Origin: Raffaelea ambrosiae
Taxonomy: Eukaryota; Ascomycota; Sordariomycetes; Ophiostomatales; Ophiostomataceae
Assembly (NCBI GenBank): GCA_002778195.1
Contig: PCDI01000011.1
Coordinates: forward strand, 426,362-490,361
DNA length: 64,000 bases
Direction: 5' to 3'
Shown: positions 22,281 to 34,769 of the stretch, piece by piece
Layout of the letters: each line of letters begins with the position of its first letter
How positions within the stretch are numbered: position 1 is the first letter of the stretch
The notes under the pieces: generated by a model
Told to the model about the DNA's origin: nothing
Seen by the model: the letters and a program-made list of their open reading frames with translations, nothing else
The model's database searches: none
Translations under genes and position numbers: made by a program

Positions 22281-22905
22281 CTACCACACATCGTATTGCT
22301 CGACCTCGTGCTTCTCACCGTCGTCGCGCACGTGCTCGTTCTTGACGTCGCGCTTCATCGACTTGCGCATGTCGTAGGCGTCCTCGCTGCTCTTGCTCGG
22401 GTCGGTCGAGTGGTTGCCGTAGTACTCCTTGACCACGCGGAACACGCTGTAGCCCATGCTTTTGTAGAAGGCAATGGCCTTTTGGTTCGTGACACGCACA
22501 AACAGGTCGACAAACCAGGCGTCGTTGTCATCCGCGGCCGTCTCGAGGTGTTGTGACAACAGCTTGCCGATGCCTAGCCGGCGCGCCTCGGGCGCAATCG
22601 TGATGGCGGTGATGTGGGCGTGCCACGGGAGGTAGTGCTCGGAAAACTTGTACATGTCGGGCGACGACTCGAGTTTGCCCATGACTGGAATGTCAGCAAG
22701 TGCAGGGCGTAACAGCTGCCGGGGGAATCAACATACTATAGCCAATAATGTTGCCGTCGCCATCTTCCGCGACCTGGAACAGTGACGGCCACTTTGCATA
22801 GTACTGCAGGTAAAAGGACAGCTCGTACGTCTCGGTGTAGGCGTCGAGGTTGCACTTGGACAGCTTGTTGAGGTCGCTGGGCTGAAACCGGCGGAAGTTG
22901 GCCAT
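22281..22905 (-). CDS. NAT3: N-terminal acetyltransferase B catalytic subunit (NAA20)
   Basis: Exons 22905-22737 and 22684-22281; 190 residues. GNAT-fold catalytic subunit of NatB, which acetylates nascent chains starting Met-Asp, Met-Glu, Met-Asn or Met-Gln at the ribosome. Evidence: TETYELSFYLQYYAKWP near the N-terminus, GYIMGKLE across the splice junction, the acetyl-CoA loop RRLGIGKLL, FVDLFVRVTNQKAIAFYKSMGYSVFR and the family hallmark DAYDMRK. These features separate it from NAA10 (NatA). The intron is 52 bases and phase 1. Length agrees with the family (about 180-195). It is head to head with the next gene. Confidence 0.95.
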
Positions 22906-24052
22906 GACTGTCGAGACTTGGCCGGCCTGACCGGCTCGACTGGGCTGCGGTTCGCGGCTCTCGGACTCTGGTCAATTCTTCGTAGACGCAGCCTCTGCTC
23001 GCCCGAGTTTGCAAAACTGCTGCCACCCGCTCAATGAGCTACAATGCTCACAGTACGAGGCCTGGTAATAGCCTGAACGGCACGAGCTCGTGTTTGGGGA
23101 GCTGGATCGTTTGCTTCGCCTCTGCGCCGTGTCGGGTCGGCTCGCATTTTCGAAGAAGCCAAAAAAATAGCTCCAAAGGCCAAAGAAGCAAAGAATTAAC
23201 TAATCCGAAAAAAAAAAATCCTAAAATCGAGTTAGTCCTGGAAACCACCCAACATGTGCCACCCCTCCCCGCTATTACGAAAACAGCAACAGCGCCTGGC
23301 AGTTGCTCTGGCCGCTGCCCGCATACCCACTACACCGGGAAACGCCTAGGCGACGGTTGTAGCGCATTTCGCAGGTACGCGTGCCTTACCAGCCCCGCGG
23401 CCAAGTTGGGCGGCCGCGTGATAAGGCCGCAAGTCTCTCTCATGCCACCTGCCAGGGACCGATGCGACGCGTTGTGACAACACCAAATTGCTTGCATCCT
23501 CGAAGGAGGTCCTGAAAAAAACGGCCACCCATCCGGACCCTCGAAGCTCGTTTTGCGCATCCGCAGCACACTGCTGGGCAGCCACGATCCTCCAGCACTC
23601 CTTTCTCCCGTCTCAACACCGCTGCGCCCTGATCCGGGAGCGTGGCTGACCGGCGAAGCACGCCTGAGTAATCGTTGGACCCTCCAAAAAGAAAGACGAA
23701 ACAAGAACAACCACCACAGAGACAACAGGCCAAACCCCCCAGTCTATATCACGCCCCATCCACCTCTTAATACGGCCCTCTTCGCTCATCCTTGCTTTGT
23801 TGTATCCTGTCTCAGCAGCAACGACAGGCTCGCCCTAAACAGCATCGACAGAAGCCCATCTCTGTTATTTTTGCAGAGCGTCCACGACCATCGCCGAAGT
23901 CCAGCTCCCGAGACAATCTGAGACGGCATCGATCGAAGCATACCCCTGCAGACAAACTAGCCGAAGCCACAGACGAAGAACAACAACCAAAAAAACTCGA
24001 CGTCGACCATTTCTCAGACACGTCATACTCTCCTTTCACACCCACACATACC
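22906..24052. promoter_or_regulatory. Divergent spacer between NAT3 and the gene at 24053
   Basis: Head-to-head spacer of 1.15 kb, presumably with both promoters. The frame of the downstream gene stays open for 87 codons before its first ATG, but only non-ATG codons could start there. No other gene seen. Confidence 0.5.
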
Positions 24053-25479
24053 ATGTCATCACCATCGACGCCGCGGCATTCGCGGAAATCCACTATGGAA
24101 CTGTCCATGTCCGCGTCTGCCTCGCCACAAGACCGCCGGCAGTCCAAGTCCTCTTTCAACGAGCCTTCCACCCCGACCCACCACCTGCACTCGTCCTTTG
24201 GCCACGGCGACAACACCGAGATGTTCAGCAGCAGTGGCATAGGCGGCCTCGGCGGCGACGGACTGGGTGGTGGCGGCGGCGGCCTCGGCAACCTGGCCGA
24301 CGAGCTTGCTGATGCCCTGTCAGACGGAGACGATGACGATGACGAATACGACTACGAAGGCGGTGTCGTTGACGGCGAGGATATGGAAGACGGAGACAGC
24401 AACACACAACAACACCACAGCGGCGCTCCGCCAAACATTAGTTTATCAGTAGTGGGCGTCGACGGGAAAGGAGGACTGGACGACAGCAACGGCCAGCGAG
24501 ACAGTGGCGTGGACGTGGCCTCGCCATCGAGTCCGCGGCGAGAAGGGGACGGTCTCAGCCTGAACCTGCCGACGGCCAACGGCGGTGGCCGTGGAGGAGG
24601 AGGACGCCACCACCAGCACAACCGCACCGGCAGTGTCTACGACGGGTCGGAGTACGGCTCGGACTCGGACTTGGACTCGCCCGGCATGTCGCCCAACCTG
24701 GTGGCCAAAATCGACGCGGTCGAGTCGCTGGCGCGGCGGGGGACCGAAGACAACGGCGGCCCAACCGACGGCGTGTGCAAGCGGCTGACCGAGGAGCTGC
24801 GCGATCTAGGCTCACAGTCCAATGTAGAAGGGGGGGCGTCCAGGTACGAAAGACAGCGCTGCTTTGAACTGTGTATTTGGAGTGAATTTCCCGTCCTAAC
24901 TAGCCTACCTGCAGGTTAATCACGGCCCATTCGGCCCTGACGACGCATCTAACACACCAGACCCGCCAGCTACACGCCCTCTCCTTCCCGCTGTTTTCGC
25001 CGCTGGCGATGCTGCCCTTTGCCGCCCATCTCGGTGTCCTCAACGACAACGAAGCCAGCGACAGCGAGGACCCGGACAACAAGGAAGACGTGATGACTAT
25101 GCTGACGGCCCTGGCCGAGCAGATCCCGCGGCCCAGCACGACCGCCTACCAGTCCCTGACGGCGCTGCACACCCTCACCAATGACCTGGTATCGACGCTC
25201 AGCTACCTCAGTGACACGCTGCACATGGCACGCCAGACCACCACGACGGCCACGCGGCGCCTGCGCAGTGCCAAGGAGCTCGTGGCCGAGCTCCGGCGCG
25301 ACGAGGCCATGCGTGAGGAGGGCGAGGAGTGGCTGGCCCGCGGCAACTGGAACGAGCGGCTGCAGCGGCGGGAGTGCGCCATGGTGTGTGGCGATGTGGT
25401 CGGCGGCTTCGAGGCGGTGTGCAACGACTGGCGGGCACGGCTGCTGGCGCAGGCTGAGGCGGCGCAAGCGACGGCATAA
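24053..25479 (+). CDS. Conserved-looking fungal protein of unknown function, acidic/Gly-rich N-terminus, helical C-terminus
   Basis: Exons 24053-24843 and 24915-25479; 451 residues. Not recognised as a known family. The N-terminal 260 residues are disordered: Ser/Pro-rich, then a Gly run, then an acidic stretch (DGDDDDDEYDYEGG). A motif LADELADALSDG sits between the last two. After the intron the C-terminal 190 residues look folded and mainly helical (HQTRQLHALSFPLFSPLA; PRPSTTAYQSLTALHTLTND; LSYLSDTLHMARQTTTTATR; ending in an Arg/Glu-rich helix with EEWLARGNWNERLQRREC). No signal peptide or membrane segment. Start chosen at the first ATG in frame. The helical tail could be a coiled-coil interaction module in a nuclear or cytoskeletal complex, but nothing in the sequence decides this. 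Confidence 0.8.
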
Positions 25480-26280
25480 AGACCGAGTAGAGCGAGCGAG
25501 AAAGATGGGGGGGGAGGAAGGGATGACGAGAGGATTTGTCTCTCGAGATGCGACACACATTTTTTCTAATCTCTTGGAAGATGGTTCTGCTCTCAAAACA
25601 GACTCCTTTGCTTGAGGCTACCCTTTCGAGGAAGAGATACATATCCTCTTAAAAGGCTTTTTTTCGAGAGATACCACCGAGACGCCGCGTCTGCGAGCAT
25701 GTTTTACACTTCTGCATTTGACTTTTTTGGCTTGGTTTTATTTGTCTAGCTTTTCCTACGATAAATTATGGATGTCTGGTGTGGGCAACGAAGAGCCCAT
25801 GCATGTTGTTGGGCGCAAACTGGGATACGATAGAGCACAGAATCGAGACGTCTGGCATGATGACCTCTGACACCGAGAAATCGTACCCTACGACAGGATG
25901 CTCAAGAACGTGCTGATGCGTGAATACTTTGTTTTGTCATATCCATCCACCGGTGAACACCGTACGTTGACTTTACCCGGATGCTGGCCGTCCTGTCGCA
26001 GCCCAAACGGAGGGAAGCATCCTCATATTGATACAATTGATCCAGAAACGGAAAGTTTTAAAGAACGCACTCCGCATGGTGGGAGGTTGTTTCCTTGCGC
26101 AGGGAGCTCCGTGCCAGACGCAGAAAGCGGCTTCCGTATTGCGTCTACGAAGATGGGTGGGCTGCAAAGCGGCTATGGTGAAAGCTCGCTCTCACTCACG
26201 TCGACGACCCAGACTGTCACATGGCCATTGACGAGTCTCATCGCAAATTGAGACACATAGAAAAAAGGATGAACAGGTCG
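25480..26280. other. Spacer between the unknown gene and the GH115 relic
   Basis: Probably 3' UTR followed by decayed sequence. An open frame of 117 codons at 25898-26251 has no recognisable features. The N-terminal part of the GH115 relic could not be found here. Confidence 0.4.
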
Positions 26281-26289
26281 ATACGGCTG

Positions 26290-27138
26290 GCACTTGTGGT
26301 CCGACATCCCCCAGCAGTGGGTCATGTACAAGGAGGGAGGTGCCAGGCTACTGGCAGAACGGCATGAACGTGTTTACACCGTAGAAAGACGTGGCGCTTC
26401 TCTGGAGCGACGACAACCGCAACAACGGCACGGTAGCCCACCGCATCACGTCCAGCGCATCGTACGTGTCGGCGAGCATGCCAGGGCCACACTGGCGTCG
26501 CCGGGCACAGACACCACCGCTTGCGACAGTCCATCGTCAGACGTCCGGGCGCTCGTGTCGGTGGACTGGCGCCGCGGCCCGGCGTCGTCTCCCTCTCGAG
26601 GCATCGCATCATCGTGACGCAGCCAACGCGACCGCAACCCACGCCATGCTGCCCGACGACGGCCACGCCCACTCGGGCATCCGGCTCGACCCGCTGGCGC
26701 CGTCGTCTGCGCCCGAGGGCCAGGGTCCTGTGCTGACATATCCGTTCTATACGCATTTAGCAGTAGTAGCACGACAAGCAATTGCAACGCACTCACAGTG
26801 TACCTGTCGCCGTCGGAGAACGCCAATCCGACGCATCCGAACCGGTGTGTCTTGGCCTTTTGATGACGACACTACCCCAACAGTCGGGCAGCCCGTACCG
26901 CTGGCCAATGCAGGTGGCGAGCCGGCCCGGATGGTCGGGTGAAGTGGTGGCCGAGGCGTACGTCAAAGACGACCAAGGTCAAGAAAGGAGGGGGAGGCGG
27001 AGGAGGACTGGCGCCCGGGGTCCCATGTGTTGCAGGCTGTGGCTGCGGGAGCCGACGATGGTGCTCACCAAGCTGATGGTCGACGCGGGTGGACTGAAGG
27101 CGGGCACGCTGGGGCTGCCCGAGAGTGTGATGGTGTGA
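26290..27138 (+). pseudogene. Degraded GH115 xylan alpha-1,2-glucuronidase
   Basis: Scattered in three frames are pieces that match the usual order of GH115. First, WSDIPQQWVMYKE, then after a frameshift near 26334 VPGYWQNGMNVF, then a TAG stop at 26382-26384, then KDVALLWSDDNRNN (the catalytic-region LLWSDDN block). A gap follows, with SVDW near 26560. The C-terminal domain is present as LTVYLSPSENANPTHPN (about 26794), FDDDTTPTVGQPVP after another one-base shift near 26860, SHVLQ and, shifted again, LWLREPTMVLTKLMVDAGGL ... LGLPES ending at 27138. No start, N-terminal domain or signal peptide was found. An intact gene would have been a secreted hemicellulase of roughly 1000 residues. Family assignment rests on remembered motif order. 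Confidence 0.65.
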
Positions 27139-29017
27139 GGGAAGGGAGGGCTAGGGGAGGGGGGGATGTTCCTTGGATTTTCTTTGTAGGGTATGTCACC
27201 GCGCTTTAATCCTTTTGTTCCGCTACTGCCGTCTTGTTTCTTTGGCTTCGTTTCCAGTGGGCTCGTATAGCAGGATACAGCGCTTCTCTCATGTCAGAGA
27301 ACGTCGTAAGATATCACACGAGCACTCGTCCGGACTTATTCGCACTCGCTCAGTCAGCCATCCTCGTGTAAACAATGAGAAGAAAAATTGAACAGTCTAG
27401 ACCAGCTGCGTAAGCTTGTCCGCATTGGTTGTGCCCCTATGCAGGCTTGCATTGTTTTTTTTCTTGGTTTTGGTTAGGCGCGCATCTTATCTTTTTTTTT
27501 AATTGCCTATTAGTTACTTCTTTTTTTTTTCTCGTTACGAGTATTGCAGTTGCTGTTGCCGTTTTTAGATCGGCCACTCCTTCCCAGAGGCTTCCTAGAA
27601 GGCCAGAATGCCTTAGCTGTGGATCCGCCCGTATTTGTGGGATCCGCCCCTATTATTTTGGGTCTTTTTTTTTTTCCTTTTCTTTCTTCTTGGGCCTCCT
27701 GCAGCGCAATACGACTGCAACAGGAAAACGTGTCGGCCCAGTGGGTATGCATTTGGGTGGGCGTGCCCGCCACGGCGCGCGTGTGCGAGGCGCGCTGAGC
27801 TGCACATCGTTTTTAGACTGTCCCGCTACAACGGTAGCGGTCATCGACCGTCGCCCCCCCTAAAGCCCCAGCTCTGCTCTCCCCCCTCCCCCAAATACGC
27901 CCAACAAGCCCCTAAAAAGGCCCCTAAAACACCAACCTCTTGCTTGCGGCAGCTCACAGCTATTACCCACCACCCCTATTCAGCGGCCCCGCTTGCAAGG
28001 ATAAAAATACCATGCCAATGAGACAGGACAGACCACAGTTAGGGGCTCTCGCAGGACTTGGATTTTCCGAGTAGGACTTGCGCTGGCAGCTCCCTGGCAG
28101 CCGTGGCGCTGACTATGCCAGCCACCACACGGCAGTGTCGGCGCTCCGGCCGCTGCTTTTTTCCGTTGCCGCCTCCCTGCCACGTCTCGCTCCACAGGGG
28201 CTCACCAATCTCCCAGTCGCCCTTTCCCGTTTCGTAGCTACTGCTACAGTATCGCGGTTGCCACTGGGGACCACTACCCTGGCCGTTTTGCGCAGGTCCC
28301 TTCCCCCCCTCGCAACAGGCGACTTTTCCCCTATGTAATATCTGTTTCCCCAGCCTTCTCTCCATCTGCTCAGTCTTATCGTCCACGACGATTTTTTTCC
28401 CTCGCCCATCTGTCCCCATCTCCTCCATCCAACCACCCCCATCGCCTGCTCACCCTTTTTTCATTCATTTTCCCCTCATCTTTGTTTTCTCGTCTCTGCT
28501 CCGTCCCTCGTTTGCCTGGTTTTTTTCCCTCCCCTGTTGCGTTTGTGCTTGCATCCAACGCGCATTCGCTTCTTTTTACCCACCTCATCCGAAAAAAACG
28601 GGCGTCTACTGCATACGAAAACGAACCACTGTGCCATCCTCCCTCCTGTTCCGATAGGACGTAGCCAAGAAAAAAAATAACAAAGACCACCACCTCCGAG
28701 CGGCTGACGTGCCGTCGCTCACACCCTCACCCATCCCGCCCAGCTCTGGCAATTGCTGTCCCTCCTCTCCTTCTTTTTTTTCACCTGCCATCCTGTCCTA
28801 GCCGTCATGTTTGCGACCATTCCGACCCTATAATCGAGCAACCGAGATTCTGAGGGACGAACGAAAGGGAGGACGGGATCACGAGACGGGATCACGAACT
28901 GCAAAGACTGCAAGACGACCAGGAAGACGAACCTCTCTCTCTCTCTCCCCCCCCACGGCCGACGCCATGAGATAATGACTGCCTGCTCCTCGTCATCACT
29001 CCGCCATCGCAGCCACC
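27139..29017. promoter_or_regulatory. Spacer upstream of the SEC7 gene
   Basis: Almost 1.9 kb with T and A runs (27490-27530, 27668) and long C/T-rich stretches (28380-28600, 28920-28960) leading into the start codon. Presumed promoter and long leader. Overlapping short open frames only; no gene seen. Confidence 0.5.
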
Positions 29018-32000
29018 ATGCCGTTTCTTCGCCGTCGCGGCGTCATGGCCAGCGAGTCTGACATGCGTCGCCATACGTCCTTCTTTCATCCGCTCTCGAC
29101 GCCCAAGCGGCCCCTGCAGCCCTCTGCGGAGACCGACGGCGACGTCCGCCCGCCCTCGAGTGCGTCTTTCCGCTCTACGGCCTCCACGACTGCCGCCGCC
29201 TCTGAGCCGCCGCCGCCTGTCCCTGCCATTCCGCCAATACCGTCTTTTCTCATGGCCGGCCAGTCTGGGCAGCCCGGACAGTCCGGGCAGTCAGGGGGGT
29301 CGTTCGGACGGCCGTCTGCCGACTCTATTCGCCCTTCGACCTCTACCGATCCCATCGTCCGCGATGCCTCCCGGACGCCCACGCCTGCCGACATCGCGCG
29401 CGGCTTCTCCGCCGACATCGCGCGCGATGTCTCCAAAACACCTACACCAGCCGATGCCTACCCCCACCGCCTGCCGCCGGCCGTGCCCATCGATATGACA
29501 ATCGGCGACCTCGAGGCCCCGTCTACCATCACCCTCGAGGCCATGATCCACACTGCTCCCAGCACCCTGCCGACTCTCGTGCCCGCGCCGCCCGATACGC
29601 CCACCAGCCAGAGCCGCCCCGAAAGCCACGGCAGCCGCGGCAGTCATGCCGGCGCCCGCAGTGTCAGTGCCGGCGAAGCCCATCTAGCCAGTCGACCTGT
29701 GACGCCGCCCTTCCAGGAAGAGGCTGCCAGACACCGGCGCTTCTCCCTGATGCGCTTCCGCAACGCGTCCGATTCCCAGCTGGCCGCCCGCGCGAGACAG
29801 CAGGCCCAGGCGGAGGCCATTCCTCCTATCCCTCGACGTACGTGATTATCAGGCCATTGAGCTATCAAGCTATCAGCGGCTCCATCATATCGCCCCTGTT
29901 TTGACCTCATTTGGACTGGCCTGTCTTGATCCCATCTCTCCGTTGATACCGTTCTGATTGCCTGGTCTAACATGTGTTGTAAACAAAAATCTAGCTCCAG
30001 AAATCATCACTACCGCTCCCACCCTAGAGTTCTCGACCATACCCGAAATTGGCGACCACAACGAGATGAACGAGTCGAATGAGAAGACTGAGAGGAAGCC
30101 GCCACGCTTAAAGCTCGCGGCACGCATGCGGAAGTCGATGGACGTGCCCAGGACGGAAGAGGAGCGCAGCGGCAGCGGATCCACCAACAGCTTTGGCAGC
30201 TGGTCGAGAAAAGGGGGCCGCAAGTCGTCGGGCGGCCAGTCGGCCTCGTCCAACGGCAAGAACCCGGCCATTGCCTTTGACGAGTCTTCGCTCAACCAGC
30301 ACGGCAACCACTCCGCTCCGCCCGAGTACGGCGACGACGCCACCAGCGGCCTGGCCCTCCCTGTGAACCGCCTCTCAGAGTCGTCCAGGTCCGACGGCAG
30401 CTCGGGCGATCGCGTCTACGGCAGCACAACCACCACGACACACACCGTCCACACGACCACCACCTTCTTCCGCCTGCCGCGCCGCCGCAAGACAAACCCA
30501 CCTTCGCTCTTCCCCATCGGCCACCTGCCCCAGAAGGGACAGGCACAACAGGCGCCACCGACCACTCCTGTCGAGCAGACCATCCCCACCCTGACTCGGA
30601 GCTTCCCGGGCGATGGCTCAGCCGATGGCCCAGCCGACGTCGATCCCATGCCGCGGCCGCCTTCAAGGATGTCCCTCTTTTCCGGCTTCCATAACAACAG
30701 CAGCAGCAGCAAACGAGAGAGCTCTGACGAAGGACCGGGGTCGATGCCAGACACGACACTAAAACCGACCCCTGACGGCCTGCGGACACCCACCCAGTCC
30801 AGGCCGTCGTCCCAGCGCCGCGGCTTGTCATCGCCGTCCAGGCCCCTGCAGTCGCCAGCCATGGCTCTCTTTCAGAAGGGCAACCATTCACCTGCTGGCG
30901 CCTTCTTCCGGCCCAATTCGCGCAACTCCAATGGCCAATCGTCGCCGACGCGCTCCATGGCCGTCAGCGGCTCGACCGGTGCGCTTGGTTCCATGGGTGT
31001 TCCCAGCCAAGGCAGAGGCCGCTCATCGACCTTGAGCTCCTTTGGCAGGGACTCGGAAGACCACTTGACGCCTCCGGCTGCGAGGAATTCTCTGTCCACC
31101 GCGGGCCGCAAAAGCTTCAGCGACCTGCTCGGCATCAGTCGGTTGCGCCAGAATTCGGAGCCTCTGGGTCAGCGGAATGGTGCGCTGACGCCCCTGACCC
31201 CTGGCTCCAACAATTCCAAGAACAACTCGCTTCAGATTCCGCGCGACTCCATCATCCTGCCCGAGCGCCGCGACGACGACACTCCGGTCAAGTACCTGGC
31301 CCGGCTGGAGGAGGTTGTCAGCCGCAGCGTCATTGCCAGCGCCCTCTCCAAGTCAACCGACACCTTCTCTCAGGCTGTGCTGCGCAGCTACATGCGCAGC
31401 TTCAAGTTTTTTGGCGACCCCATGGACATGGCCATACGGAAGCTGCTCATGGAAGCCGAACTGCCCCGTGAGACCCAGCAGATCGACCGTTGTCTGCAGG
31501 CCTTTGCCAACCGCTACCACGAGTGCAACCCGGGCATCTACTCGTCGCCCGACCAGGCCTACTTTGTTGCCTTCTCCCTCCTGATTCTGCATACGGACGT
31601 CTTCAACAAGAACAACAAGCACAAGATGCAGAAGCCAGACTACCTGAAAAACACCCGCGGCGAGGGCATCTGCGACGAGATCCTCGAAGTCTTTTACGAC
31701 AACATCACCTACACGCCCTTTATCCACGTCGAGGACGACATTGACATCAACGGCGAGCGCATTGTCGCCCACAAGGCCAAGCGCAAATCCATCTTCCCCA
31801 ACTACACTCCAGATTTAGCCAAGAAGTCCGCCAAAGAGCCTATCGACCCCTACACGCTGATTATCGACAGCAAGCTGGAGATCTTGCGCCCGAATCTAAA
31901 GGACATCATGCAGCTCGATGATCCATACAGCTACCTCGGCACCGCCGAGAAGCTGAACATGGAGGAGCTGCAAAAGACCTTCTTCCGCACAGGTGTCCTG

Positions 32001-34769
32001 CAGATCGTGTCGGCCCGTTCGCGGCCGGACGCATTCATGTCCGAGAAGACGGCCACCAACCCGGAGGAGGCGCACCCGGGCATCGTCGATATCAAGATCA
32101 CCAAGGTCGGCCTGCTGTGGCGCAAGGACGCCAAGAAGAAGAAAACACGGTCACCTTGGCAGGAGTGGGGTGCCATTCTCACCGGTGCCCAGCTCTACTT
32201 CTTCCGCAACACCGCCTGGGTCAAGAGTCTGATCCACCAGTACGAGACCCACATACGCCATGGCCACGACGGCATCCCCATCATCTTCCAGCCGCCTTTG
32301 GAGGAGTTCAAGCCGGACGCGCTCATGTCGACCGATGGCGCCGTCGCCCTGCTTGACGACTCCTACAAGAAGCACAAGCACGCCTTCACGTACGTCCGGC
32401 ACGGCGGCCTCGAAGAGGTCCTTCTGGCCGACAACGAAGAGGAAATGAACGACTGGTTGGCCAAGCTCAACTATGCTGCAGCTTTCCGCACCTCGGGCGT
32501 GCGCATGCGCGGCGTGGTTGGTGGCAACTACGACGGCCAGAACCGGCGCGCTCTGCGCCGGCTTGATGAAAGCCAGTCTGTCCATACGCCTACTGGCGAT
32601 GTGACGATCAACCGCAGCCAAATTGACCAGAAGATGGCCATGGACATTTTGGCCGCGCGCCGCGACATCATGCTGCAAAAGGTGGCCGATGCCAACGAAA
32701 AGTTGGAGCAGGAGGAAAAGCAGCTGCAGATACAGCTCCGCAACGTCCGACATCTTCTGATCATGGCGCCCATCCAGCCAAAAACACGCGAGCAGATGCT
32801 CCTCTCTGCGGCTCGCATGGCCACGCAGCTGAAGTGGACCCGTGTGGATATGTGGCGTCTCAGATGCCACCGCGACATCCTGGAGATGGACCTGGATGAA
32901 GAGCGCCAGGTGAACGGACTGGCCCCGGAGCATGCCCTAGAGAGCGGGGCCGCTTTTGCGGGCCTAGTCAGTGCTGGGATCGCAATCGATGCGTCGGCCA
33001 CATCTTTGGGTATGGAGAGACCTCAGCCGCAGAAGCAGCAGCCACAGTCACAGCCTCAGCCACAGCAGCAGCAGCAGCAGCAGCAACAACAAGAGCAGCG
33101 GTCGCACCGCCCCCAGTCGCCGCAGCAGCCGCTGATGTCTGGGCTCAGCCGCGAAGAGTCCAAGGCCAGCTCGGTCAGCACGGCACTTCAGCGAAGCCCT
33201 CGCTCCCCGACGCACCGCGGCTCCCTAGCTGGCGGCAGTATCGGCTCTACCAGCGCCATGACTATCCCTGCATCCTTGCTGCGGCCCGAGTCACCCACCA
33301 TTGGAGATGCTTTCCAGACGCCACCGCCAACTGCCATGGGTTTTGTCGAAGACTCACGGCTGCGCAAAGCATCCGTTTCCAGCGCGATCTCCTCGAGTGG
33401 CCATTCCATCTCGGCAACACCACCGCGTGCTGTGCGAACGACGACTTTCGGTCCTGACAAGTCGCAACCACCGACACAGAAGCCAGCCACCCCTAGCATT
33501 GCGGCCACGCCAGAAGATGCCAAGCACGAGCACGACGCTAATGCGGTGGATGCAGATGAGCAAGACCTGCTGGAAAAGACGGGCCTGTTGGAATCCCCTG
33601 TGCTTGGAAGCGCTGCGTTTAGCACGTCGACACCCAAGAGCAAGCACCCCGTTACCGTGGACGAGACAGGCAGCCCTGTTGCGGCTGATAAGCAGCAACA
33701 GCAGACAACTCCACAGCATGGCCACCATCACAACAAGAAGGACATTCGCCGTAGCCTGCAGCGCACCCTTAGGGAAAGTGCCGGCCACCTCTCCCACCAC
33801 CGCAGCCGGCGTACGAAGGATGCGTCTATTGGCAGCACTGCTGAGAGCCAGAACCGCGAGCCAGACGTCCTCGCCCGTGGAACCGGTTCATTTGTCGTGC
33901 ATGGCAAGAAAGCGTCAGTCATCAACTTTGGCGGAGACCTCCAGTCGATCGTTCCGTCCGACGAGCGCATAATGCGGCAAAGGAAGTCGCATCAGATTCC
34001 CCCAACAGGTGCGGCCATCGCTGACGAAGACGCCTCGCCTTTGTCTGGGCCTGGCGAGACGGGCGACAACTTTACGATCGAGGATGAAAGCGTCTTCACC
34101 AGCAGCGACATTGGCGGCGGTGGGTCCATCAGCGACATCCAGGTCTCGGTCACACCAGCACCACGGCGTGCGTCGTCGGCCAGCGCTAGTACGGCCACGG
34201 CTCGCAGCTTCCGCGATCTGCATAGGAAATACTCGTATGTGCGTGCGACGAGCAAGTCGAGCCAGGGCGGCAAGGGGCCGGCTCATGCTGCTGATGATGA
34301 CGTTAGTGAGCTCGCCGTGAGCGTCTCGGATGGCAGGCGTTCACCGCTGCCACCGACTTTAGAGACAAGAAAGGAGAAGCTTGCGGAATGTGGGCAGGAA
34401 CGGACCGATGACGACGATGATAAGGAGGAGGACGACTATGACAGCGCCGAAGAAGGCGAAGAAGGTGGGGGCGTTAAGTCTGGCAAGGCTGGCAAGGCTA
34501 GCAAGGCCGGAGACGAAAACGGCGACGGGGACGATGACAGTCTCGGCGATGAAGACGACGACGAGGCGCAGGCGCAGTTCTACACGCCGGATCCTCCAGC
34601 GACGCCACGATCGATGACGCCTGAGCCGGAGACCAAGAAAGAGAAGGAGAAAGGAAAAGAGAAGGTGGTAGCAGCACAAGAAGAGGAAGACGAGGAGGAG
34701 CTGGAGCTGGAGGTGGGCCCTTCTGCGGCCATGGTGGCCAGCCGGGCAATGCAGGCCGTTCACGCCTAG
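29018..34769 (+). CDS. SEC7-PH domain Arf guanine-nucleotide exchange factor
   Basis: Exons 29018-29837 and 29995-34769; 1864 residues. Predicted activator of Arf-type GTPases acting in membrane traffic at Golgi, endosome or plasma membrane. Residues 1 to about 690 are Ser/Pro-rich and disordered. The SEC7 domain spans about 698-870 (DTPVKYLARLEEVV; catalytic Glu region ELPRETQQIDRCLQAFANRY; YFVAFSLLILHTDVFN; MQKPDYLKNTRG). A PH domain lies at about 968-1115 (KVGLLWRKD ... WQEWGAILTGAQLYFFR ... EEEMNDWLAKLNYAAAFR). A coiled coil follows (about 1155-1200), then a poly-Gln tract and a long disordered, acidic C-terminus. The layout fits the fungal YEL1/Sec74-like SEC7-PH group. It is much larger than yeast Yel1, mainly through disordered flanks. 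No signal peptide; membrane contact would be through PH. Confidence 0.92.
33064..33093 (+). repeat. CAG/CAA trinucleotide repeat (poly-Gln)
   Basis: Ten Gln codons, mostly CAG, flanked by further Gln/Pro-rich sequence in the disordered region of the SEC7 protein. Likely to vary in length between strains. Confidence 0.9.

Noticed and set aside
23792..24052. Upstream extension of the unknown protein at 24053
   Set aside because: The frame is open but has no ATG before 24053, so it is treated as leader.
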